This document shows positions 1 to 5,915 of a DNA stretch of 11,052 bases, in pieces. Each line of letters begins with the position of its first letter. Position 1 is the first letter of the stretch. Both the position numbers and the translations under genes were made by a program. Below the pieces are notes generated by a model that saw only the letters and a list, made by a program, of their open reading frames with translations, was not told the origin of the DNA and searched no databases. The DNA lies in assembly GCA_900768625.1 (NCBI GenBank), contig CAAGDO010000232.1, positions 1 through 11,052 of the forward strand, given 5' to 3'. Source of the DNA: Bacteroidaceae bacterium. GTDB taxonomy: Bacteria > Bacteroidota > Bacteroidia > Bacteroidales > Bacteroidaceae.

Positions 1-163
1 ATTTGCCTTTATTTTTGAGGCGTTTTTGGACCTTGAAGAGGGAGTGTAGCGAGCTACACGACCGATGAAAGAGCAAAAAACGGCCAAAAAGAAAGGTGAA
101 GATTGAATTTAGAAGAACTCAAACTACAAATCAAATCTTCGTCAGAAAAGTTTAGACGACTTC
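1..163 (+). repeat. MITE-like intergenic repeat, copy 1 (right part, cut by window edge)
   Basis: This is the right-hand part of a modular repeat. Positions 1-88 match 10965-11052 with three mismatches. That module holds a perfect nested inverted repeat, GTGTAGC at 44-50 and GCTACAC at 53-59, inside weaker outer arms TTTTTGG (23-29) and CCAAAAA (84-90). Positions 102-163 match the reverse complement of 2437-2498 with only a few differences. The right end, AAAAGTTTAGACGACTTC, is the inverted partner (one mismatch) of GAAGTCGTCTGAACTTTT, which starts copies 2 and 4. No coding sequence is present. A non-autonomous element with terminal inverted repeats is the best inference. It could instead be an immobile structured repeat. 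Confidence 0.7.
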
Positions 164-202
164 ATAACCTTCAAATGCCCGACCCGCCTTACTTTCCTCC
201 TC

Positions 203-243
203 AGGGGTGGTTCTAATACGATTCTTTTTTTAGAACCACCCCT
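203..243 (+). other. Hairpin ahead of the kinase gene
   Basis: A perfect 14-bp inverted repeat (AGGGGTGGTTCTAA at 203-216 and TTAGAACCACCCCT at 230-243) encloses a 13-nt T-rich loop. It ends 19 bases before the kinase ATG. The T-run lies in the loop and not after the stem, so it is not a canonical intrinsic terminator on this strand. Possible roles are a terminator for an upstream gene outside the window, a 5' leader structure, or a dimeric-regulator operator. The sequence does not decide between these. Confidence 0.5.
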
Positions 244-262
244 TCAATACGCTGAACCTCCT

Positions 263-2008
263 ATGACATACAAGTCAAAACTTCTGGTCAATTTCATGGC
301 CCTCTTTGCCGTGTTCACACTGTTGCTTGTGATGTTTCAGTACAATCGCGAGAAACAGTACAAACGTGAATTGCTCGAAACCCGATTGCGGAGCTACGCC
401 AACGTGGTGGCTGGGGCTGTCAACATGGCCCATGCGGTCAATGATTCAACTTCTTTCGATGCCCTCGACCGCATGTTGCCTTCCGACCTCCGTCTGACGG
501 TGATTGGCCACCGGGGCAATGTGATTTATGAATCGCGCAGCCATGGCATCCTTGAGATGGGTAATCACCTCGACCGACCGGAAGTGGCGATGGCAGAGGA
601 AAGTCGGGAGGGCGAAGGCGTGAACATCCGCTGTTCGGCCACGTTCCACAAAGATTACTTCTATTTTGCCAAAGACTATCACGGATTCATCGTCCGCGTG
701 GCGCTGCCCTTCAATGCAGAAGTGCAGAACTTCATGAAGGCGGACAACGTGTTCCTTTGGTTCGTTCTGATGCTTTTCCCCATTGCCTTGGTACTGCTCA
801 TCTATATCTCCGACCGTTTCGGAAAAGCCGTGAGCGGTCTGCGTAACTTCATGAACTCTGCCGACCGCGGTCTGGTTGACTACGAGCGCATCACGTTTCC
901 CCAATCCGAACTGGGCAAGTTGGGCGAAAAGATCATGCAGAAGTATAAGCAGCTGGAAGATTCTTCGCGTCAGATTGCCTTGGAGCGCGAACGTCTGCTC
1001 CGCCATTTCCACTACTTCGAGGAGGGTATCGGCATCTTCGATGCAAAACGCCGCAACCTCTACACCAATCCGCGCTTCACGCAATACATCAACGTGATCC
1101 TCGAGCACCCCACAGGAAATGTCGACACACTCTGGAAGGCACAGGCCTTTGCTCCCGTAGCGGAATTCCTCGATCTCCACAGCAAGCAGGATACGGCGCA
1201 GAACGATACGCCCGTGTTCCGCTATACGCTCAAGGCGGGCGGTTCAACTTTCGGTGTGCAAGTGCTGGTCTATAGCGACGGAAGTTTTGAATTGTCGTTG
1301 GCCGACGTGACCAAAGCCGAAAAGAACCGTGTCCTCAAACAGCAGATGAGCAACAACATCACCCACGAACTGCGCACCCCCGTGAGCAGCATCAGAGGTT
1401 ATCTCGAGACCATCATTGAATGCCCCACGCTCAGCGACGAACGAAAGCGCTACTTCGTTGAAAAAGCCTTTGCGCAGGTGGTGAGACTGACCGACCTGAT
1501 TCGCGATGTGGCGCTCATCACCAAAACAGAAGAGGCAGCAGACCTCATGCCGCGCGAAGAAGTGGACATCAGCCGCGTGATTGCCGACGTGCGCGAAGAC
1601 CTCCATGCTGGACTCGAAAGCCAACACATGACACTCCACGTCAACCTGCCTGAAGGGCTCACCCTGAATGGCAATTACTCGCTCATCTATTCCATCTTCC
1701 GCAATCTGGTGGAAAACAGCATCCGATATGCCGGAGAAGGAACGGAGGTAAATATCTCGTGCTACAACATGACGCAGGAATTCTGCTATTTCAGTGTGTA
1801 CGACACGGGCCAAGGCGTGGCGGAAGAACATCTGCCCCGTCTCTTCGAACGCTTCTACCGCGTGACGGAAGGACGGACGCGGGCCAATGGTGGAACGGGC
1901 CTCGGACTTTCCATCGTACGCAACGCTGTACTTTTCCATCATGGTGACATTTCCGTGCGCAACCGGAAGGGTGCAGGACTGGAGTTTATCTTCACCCTTC
2001 ACCGATGA
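263..2008 (+). CDS. Two-transmembrane sensor histidine kinase
   Basis: This encodes a 581-residue membrane sensor that should autophosphorylate and pass the phosphate to a response regulator. There is a membrane segment at about residues 8-27, an extracytoplasmic sensing region of about 130 residues, and a second membrane segment at about 163-183. These are followed by a HAMP/coiled-coil-like linker and a PAS-like region (about 250-345). The HisKA H-box reads NITHELRTPVSSI with phospho-acceptor His368. The ATPase domain has the N-box (NLVEN, 481-485), G1 (DTGQGV from 514) and G2 (GGTGLGLSI from 543). All catalytic boxes are present and no receiver domain is attached. The architecture resembles PhoR/RprX-type kinases of Bacteroidetes, but the ligand is unknown and I assign no symbol. 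No response-regulator gene is in view; it may lie upstream of the window. The ATG at 263 gives a proper N-terminal membrane segment. A hairpin sits just upstream, and no TAnnTTTG promoter is clear. Confidence 0.93.
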   Translation: MTYKSKLLVNFMALFAVFTLLLVMFQYNREKQYKRELLETRLRSYANVVAGAVNMAHAVNDSTSFDALDRMLPSDLRLTVIGHRGNVIYESRSHGILEMGNHLDRPEVAMAEESREGEGVNIRCSATFHKDYFYFAKDYHGFIVRVALPFNAEVQNFMKADNVFLWFVLMLFPIALVLLIYISDRFGKAVSGLRNFMNSADRGLVDYERITFPQSELGKLGEKIMQKYKQLEDSSRQIALERERLLRHFHYFEEGIGIFDAKRRNLYTNPRFTQYINVILEHPTGNVDTLWKAQAFAPVAEFLDLHSKQDTAQNDTPVFRYTLKAGGSTFGVQVLVYSDGSFELSLADVTKAEKNRVLKQQMSNNITHELRTPVSSIRGYLETIIECPTLSDERKRYFVEKAFAQVVRLTDLIRDVALITKTEEAADLMPREEVDISRVIADVREDLHAGLESQHMTLHVNLPEGLTLNGNYSLIYSIFRNLVENSIRYAGEGTEVNISCYNMTQEFCYFSVYDTGQGVAEEHLPRLFERFYRVTEGRTRANGGTGLGLSIVRNAVLFHHGDISVRNRKGAGLEFIFTLHR

Positions 2009-2100
2009 ACCTTGCGCCAGAACCTATCGCCAGCATCATTCACTACGCCAAAAGTCTCCCTTCCACAGGCCTTGACAACACGGCCAAAGAGAGGCGTCAG

Positions 2101-2230
2101 AATACTTCCCCAGGAATACTCCAGTACTCCAGTAGGAATACTCGAGTACTCCTATAGAAGTACTCGAGTACTGCCCCGAGAGTACTCGAGTACTGCCCCT
2201 AGAGTACTGCAGTACTTTCGCGGAAGTACT
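2101..2230. repeat. Tandem array of AGTACT palindromes, exact 22-bp period
   Basis: Twelve ARTACT hexamers begin at 2101, 2115, 2123, 2137, 2145, 2159, 2167, 2181, 2189, 2203, 2211 and 2225, with starts alternating 14 and 8 bases apart. Pairs form 14-bp units at 2115, 2137, 2159, 2181 and 2203, and half-units close both ends. Units at 2159 and 2181 are perfect AGTACTCGAGTACT palindromes. The 2203 unit is the perfect variant AGTACTGCAGTACT. The units at 2115 and 2137 carry AATACT in the left half, and 2115 has the centre CTCCAG. The 8-bp spacers vary (for example CCTATAGA, GCCCCGAG, GCCCCTAG). Two helical turns are about 21 bp, so the units lie on nearly the same DNA face, which would suit cooperative protein binding. 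The function is unknown. Confidence 0.9.
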
Positions 2231-2350
2231 GACAGAAGAGGGAATGGAAAGTGAAGGATGAAAGTAGAAAGGGAGAAAACATTACAGTATACGCACGCGC
2301 GTAGAGACAACAACCTCTGACTGATGCCCTGAAACGCAACCCCAATCAAA

Positions 2351-2431
2351 GAAAGAATCACACGAGAAAAAGACGTTCCCTTTACCTACGCGGAGAGACA
2401 CTGGTACGTAACATTCCCGTGTGATTCTTTC
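2351..2431. repeat. 81-bp element with 18-bp inverted ends
   Basis: The left arm GAAAGAATCACACGAGAA (2351-2368) pairs with the reverse complement of 2414-2431, with 17 of 18 positions matching. The 45-nt interior shows no coding potential. It ends five bases before the MITE-like element at 2437 and shares no obvious sequence with it. It may be a second miniature inverted-repeat element or a long RNA hairpin. No second copy is visible in this window. Confidence 0.6.
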
Positions 2432-2436
2432 ATATG

Positions 2437-2525
2437 GAAGTCGTCTGAACTTTTCTGACGAAGGTTTGATTTGGAGTTTGAGCTCTTCCAAATTCAATCT
2501 TCGTCAGAAAAGTTTAGACGACTTC
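2437..2525. repeat. MITE-like intergenic repeat, copy 2 (compact complete form)
   Basis: The 27-bp terminal inverted repeats lie at 2437-2463 and 2499-2525 and differ at one position. The left one begins GAAGTCGTCTGAACTTTT. The 35-bp interior (2464-2498), read on the reverse strand, matches 102-136 of copy 1 with four differences. This form lacks the roughly 90-bp module present in copies 1 and 4. Each arm also has weak internal symmetry (CGTCTGA and TCTGACG). No transposase is nearby, so mobility would have to come from elsewhere, and I see no clear target-site duplication. Confidence 0.75.
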
Positions 2526-2706
2526 AGTATATCTCATTGACGGACATTTACGTAACAAGAAAAACGTGGAAAGCACGCCAAAGAAACCTCTGTACACAAG
2601 TCAAAAGAGCACGAGTCATTATTTGAGCATTATGCATTTTTGAGCCAAGTTGCTTTTTACCCTTTACTTATCGGCACAATCCCGAGCACATATGCATCAA
2701 AAAACG

Positions 2707-2714
2707 TAACTTTG
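2707..2714 (+). promoter_or_regulatory. Bacteroidetes-type -7 box for folA
   Basis: TAACTTTG matches the Bacteroidetes -7 consensus TAnnTTTG. It lies 54 bases before the chosen folA ATG. No good TTG-type -33 element is visible at the usual spacing, so the call rests on the -7 box and its position. Transcription starting a few bases downstream would exclude the longer in-frame start at 2640. It would probably serve the folA, nucleotidase and thyA run. Confidence 0.6.
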
Positions 2715-2722
2715 CAGCATTA

Positions 2723-2736
2723 TGCGGAAGTCCGCA
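2723..2736. promoter_or_regulatory. Palindrome at the presumed folA transcription start
   Basis: TGCGGAAGTCCGCA has perfect 6-bp arms around a 2-bp centre. It starts nine bases past the -7 box, where a repressor site or a small leader hairpin could act. It is short and could be coincidental. Eleven of its bases recur in inverted orientation at 7466-7476, upstream of the amidase promoter. Confidence 0.3.
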
Positions 2737-2768
2737 CTTTTCATTCCCTATCTGTAACCCCTTCCCGA

Positions 2769-3260
2769 ATGACCCTAAACATCATTTGTGCGCTGACCGA
2801 AAACAGCGCCATCGGACATAACGGCAAGCTCCTCTACTACCTGCCTGCCGATCTCAAACATTTCAAGCAACTCACCACCGGCCACACCATCGTGATGGGC
2901 CGTAAAACATTCGAATCCCTCCCCAAGGGCGCACTGCCCAACCGCCGCAACATCGTGATCACCCGTCAAACGGACTATACCGCTCCGGGCATCGAAGTGT
3001 TCCATTCCTTTGAAGACGCTTTGAAGGCTTGCGAAAGCGACCAAGAGGTGTACGTCATCGGAGGGGAAAGCGTGTATGCTGCAGCATTGCCGTTAGCCGA
3101 CCGCTTGTGTCTGACGCATGTGCATGCGACGCCAGCTGAAGCCGACGCTTTCTTCCCCGCGTGGGACAAGACACTTTGGACCCTCGAATCAGAGGAACAC
3201 CATGAGCCGGACGAACGCAACGAACAGGCTTTCACGTTTGCCTTCTACTTGAAGAAGTAA
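2769..3260 (+). CDS. folA: Dihydrofolate reductase
   Basis: This reduces dihydrofolate to tetrahydrofolate with NADPH in the cytoplasm, restoring the cofactor that ThyA oxidises. From the ATG at 2769 it has 163 residues, a normal bacterial DHFR length. The frame is open back to 2640, but the extra 43 residues have no DHFR character and would begin upstream of the likely transcription start. Visible family features are an N-terminal beta strand (NIICALTENSAIG), the LPADLKHFK helix with catalytic acidic Asp28, the GRKTFESLP cofactor loop, NRRNIVITR, and the VIGGESVYAAAL glycine motif. The position of the usual active-site Trp (Trp22 in E. coli) is Tyr23. Its stop is 25 bases from the next gene, so co-transcription with the nucleotidase and thyA is likely. 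Confidence 0.96.
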   Translation: MTLNIICALTENSAIGHNGKLLYYLPADLKHFKQLTTGHTIVMGRKTFESLPKGALPNRRNIVITRQTDYTAPGIEVFHSFEDALKACESDQEVYVIGGESVYAAALPLADRLCLTHVHATPAEADAFFPAWDKTLWTLESEEHHEPDERNEQAFTFAFYLKK

Positions 3261-3285
3261 AAATCGCCCCTTATCCCATAGCAAA

Positions 3286-5010
3286 ATGAAGAAGATGATG
3301 CTTACTCTCAGTGCCTCGCTCCTCTGTCTCGGACTTTCCGCCGGACCGAAAACGGTGAAGATTTCCCTGATGGAGACGAGCGACGTACATGGCAACTATT
3401 TTCCTTACGACTTTGTGAATGCCACACCTGGCAAAGGCAGTCTGGCACGCGTGACGACCTACGTGAATCGCCAACGGCAGACGCTGGGACGGGAAAACGT
3501 GGTGTTGATGGACAACGGGGACATTCTGCAAGGACAACCTTCCGCCTATTTCTTCAACTATATGGACACCCGCTCCCGCCATCTGTGTGCGGACGTGCTG
3601 AACTATATGGGTTATGACCTGGCCACTGTGGGCAACCATGACGTGGAAACGGGCCATGGCGTTTACGACCGTTGGGTGAGCCAATGCTCCTTCCCTATGC
3701 TCGGGGCCAACGTGATTCGCACGGCAGACGGACAACCTTATTGGAAACCCTACCATATCATCGAACGCAAAGGAATCAAGATTGCCGTGCTCGGCATGAT
3801 CACGCCTTGCATCCCCATGTGGCTCCCCGAAAATCTCTGGCAGGGTCTGCACTTTGAGGATATGGTCACCATCGCCCGGAAATATATGCCCGAAATGAGG
3901 GCTAAGGCCGACGTGGTCGTGGGACTGTTCCATTCCGGCGTGGGGAACGGAAAGGCTGCGTTCGGTGCAGAACATGCCTCGATCAGTGTGGCACGCACGG
4001 TGCCTGGCTTCGACGTGGTGTTCTGCGGTCATGACCATCGCGAGGCCAACCTCAAGGTGGTCAACACGGAGGGCGACACGGTCTGCGTGGTCAATCCCGC
4101 TGCCAATGCCCACGCCGTGGCGCAGGCGGACTTCACGATTACGATGAAGAAGGGCAAGCTGCAGGGCAAGAAAGTGGAAGCACGCATCGTCAACATCGAT
4201 GACGAACAACCCGACGCGGACTTCATGGCGCATTTCAAACCGCAATTTGATGCGGTCAAGGCGTTCACGTCGGAACAAATCGGCGTGAGCGAAACCGACA
4301 TGGTGACGGAGCCGGCTTTCTTCGGTCCGTCGGCATTCATCGATTTTATCCATCAGATGCAACTGAAGATTTCCGGGGCTGACATTTCCTTTGCCGCCCC
4401 ACTGGCCTTTGATGCGAAGATTGCAGCCGGTGCAATTCATGTGAGCGACATGTTCAAACTCTATGCCTACGAGAACCTCCTCTACGTGATGACGCTCAGC
4501 GGGCAGGAAATCAAGGATGCACTGGAATGCTCCTACGGCCGATGGACCAATCAGATGCAAGCTCCCACGGACCATCTGCTTCTCTTCCGAAAGAATGCCG
4601 AACAGCTCACTGACCTTTGGCAACGCCTCCAGAACCCGAGCTTCAACTTCGATTCGGCTGCGGGAATCCGCTACACAGTGGACGTGACCCGACCTGTGGG
4701 ACAACGCATCAACATTGAAAGCATGGCCGACGGAACGCCTTTCGACCTGAAACGCACCTATCGCGTGGCGGTCAATTCCTATCGGGGAAACGGTGGAGGC
4801 GGACTGCTCACTCAGGGTGCAGGCATCGACGGGCGGGAACTGCCGAAGCGCATCGTATGGAGCACGGAAAAGGACCTTCGTTTCTACCTCATGACATCCA
4901 TCCGCGAAATGGGACGCATCCATCCGCAGCCTCTCAACCTCTGGAAGTTCATCCCCGAGGATTGGGCCAGACAGGCACGTCAGCGCGATGCCTTGTTGCT
5001 TCGTCATTGA
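3286..5010 (+). CDS. Exported 5'-nucleotidase / cyclic phosphodiesterase family (UshA-like)
   Basis: This encodes a 574-residue protein starting MKKMMLTLSASLLCLGLSAG. That is a signal peptide likely cut after about residue 19, and Cys14 lacks a convincing lipobox. It should act in the periplasm. The N-terminal metallophosphoesterase domain carries the dinuclear-metal motifs SDVHGN (Asp33, His35), NGD (Asp79), GNHD (116-119), His216 (FHSG) and GHDH (248-251). The C-terminal half (about 325-510) is the 5'-nucleotidase substrate-binding domain, including NSYRGNGGGGLL. Family members hydrolyse nucleoside 5'-phosphates, 2',3'-cyclic nucleotides or UDP-sugars, and the exact substrate cannot be read here. 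It sits 25 bases after folA and 56 before thyA, so nucleotide salvage is a reasonable inference. Every metal-site motif is intact. Confidence 0.92.
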   Translation: MKKMMLTLSASLLCLGLSAGPKTVKISLMETSDVHGNYFPYDFVNATPGKGSLARVTTYVNRQRQTLGRENVVLMDNGDILQGQPSAYFFNYMDTRSRHLCADVLNYMGYDLATVGNHDVETGHGVYDRWVSQCSFPMLGANVIRTADGQPYWKPYHIIERKGIKIAVLGMITPCIPMWLPENLWQGLHFEDMVTIARKYMPEMRAKADVVVGLFHSGVGNGKAAFGAEHASISVARTVPGFDVVFCGHDHREANLKVVNTEGDTVCVVNPAANAHAVAQADFTITMKKGKLQGKKVEARIVNIDDEQPDADFMAHFKPQFDAVKAFTSEQIGVSETDMVTEPAFFGPSAFIDFIHQMQLKISGADISFAAPLAFDAKIAAGAIHVSDMFKLYAYENLLYVMTLSGQEIKDALECSYGRWTNQMQAPTDHLLLFRKNAEQLTDLWQRLQNPSFNFDSAAGIRYTVDVTRPVGQRINIESMADGTPFDLKRTYRVAVNSYRGNGGGGLLTQGAGIDGRELPKRIVWSTEKDLRFYLMTSIREMGRIHPQPLNLWKFIPEDWARQARQRDALLLRH

Positions 5011-5066
5011 CACGCCACTGAAGAACCTTCTCATAAGCAAATCTCTATTGACTACCTATCATACAA

Positions 5067-5861
5067 ATGAAACAATATCTTGATCTCCTGCAGCGCATTC
5101 TCGACGAAGGCACGGACAAAGATGACCGTACAGGTACGGGTACACGCAGCGTCTTCGGCCACCAGATGCGCTTCAATTTGGAGGAAGGTTTTCCTCTTCT
5201 GACCACCAAAAAACTCCATCTGAAATCCATCATCTACGAATTGCTATGGTTCCTCAAAGGGGACACGAACGTGCGCTACCTGCAGGAGCATGGTGTGCGC
5301 ATCTGGAACGAATGGGCGGACGAACAGGGCGAACTGGGTCCCGTGTATGGTTACCAGTGGCGTTCGTGGCCCGATTACAACGGGGGCCATATCGACCAGA
5401 TCAGCCAGGTGGTTGACCAAATCAAGAACAACCCGAACTCCCGCCGCATGATTGTCAACGCATGGAACGTGGCTTGCGTCAACGACATGAAACTTCCGCC
5501 TTGCCACTTGCTTTTCCAATTCTATGTGGCTGACGGCCGTTTGTCGCTGCAACTCTACCAGCGTTCGGCCGACACATTCCTCGGTGTGCCGTTCAACATT
5601 GCCTCCTATGCTCTTCTCCTGCAAATGATGGCACAGGTCACAGGGCTCAAGGCCGGCGACTTCGTTCATACCACGGGCGATACACATCTTTATCTCAACC
5701 ATCTCGACCAGGCACGTCTGCAACTCACCCGTACTCCGCGCCCGCTGCCCCGCATGGTCATCAACCCCGACGTCAAGTCCATCTTCGACTTCCAATACGA
5801 GGACTTCCAGCTCGAGGACTACGATCCGTGGCCACATATTGCGGCTAAGGTATCGGTGTGA
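5067..5861 (+). CDS. thyA: Thymidylate synthase
   Basis: This methylates dUMP to dTMP using methylene-tetrahydrofolate and releases dihydrofolate for FolA. At 264 residues it has the same length as the E. coli enzyme, and key residues keep the E. coli numbering: Arg21 in DRTGTGT, catalytic Cys146 in LPPCH, and the QRSADTFLGVPFNIASYALL block with Asn177. The C-terminus (HIAAKVSV) has the expected closing shape. The ATG at 5067 matches the family N-terminus (MKQYLDLLQRILDEG). It is the third gene of the folA, nucleotidase, thyA run. No promoter or terminator is evident in the 56 bases before it. Confidence 0.97.
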   Translation: MKQYLDLLQRILDEGTDKDDRTGTGTRSVFGHQMRFNLEEGFPLLTTKKLHLKSIIYELLWFLKGDTNVRYLQEHGVRIWNEWADEQGELGPVYGYQWRSWPDYNGGHIDQISQVVDQIKNNPNSRRMIVNAWNVACVNDMKLPPCHLLFQFYVADGRLSLQLYQRSADTFLGVPFNIASYALLLQMMAQVTGLKAGDFVHTTGDTHLYLNHLDQARLQLTRTPRPLPRMVINPDVKSIFDFQYEDFQLEDYDPWPHIAAKVSV

Positions 5862-5915
5862 TCTACGCGCATCATCCCCCACTCCATATATAATATATAT
5901 TTATATCATCATCCC

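Larger units (their letters stand above)
2009..2768. other. 760-bp gene-free region rich in palindromes
   Basis: No credible gene lies between the kinase and folA. From left to right the region holds about 90 bp of unremarkable sequence and the 22-bp-period palindrome array (2101-2230). A purine-rich stretch follows, then an 18-bp inverted repeat (2351-2431), a compact MITE-like element (2437-2525), about 180 bp with nothing I recognise, and the folA promoter with a palindrome near the presumed transcription start (2707-2736). Open frames crossing the array are by-products of its repeat composition. Confidence 0.7.

Noticed and set aside
2101..2230. The array as a CRISPR locus
   Set aside because: Units are 14-bp palindromes with 8-bp spacers, far shorter than CRISPR repeats and spacers, and no cas gene is present.
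2012..2254. An 80-codon open frame crossing the palindrome array, and a matching one on the minus strand (2152-2361)
   Set aside because: The residues (EYSST, RVL, and so on) simply translate the ARTACT repeats. The 22-bp period is not a multiple of three, so the frame cycles through the repeat, and there is no start context or family resemblance.
2640..2768. An N-terminal extension of FolA from an upstream in-frame start at 2640
   Set aside because: The extra 43 residues have no DHFR features, and the -7 box at 2707-2714 lies inside this stretch.
3271..5040. A 589-codon open frame on the minus strand covering the nucleotidase gene
   Set aside because: It mirrors the codon bias of the real + strand gene. 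Its translation is His/Arg-rich with no recognisable domain, while the + strand protein has a signal peptide and all metal-binding motifs.
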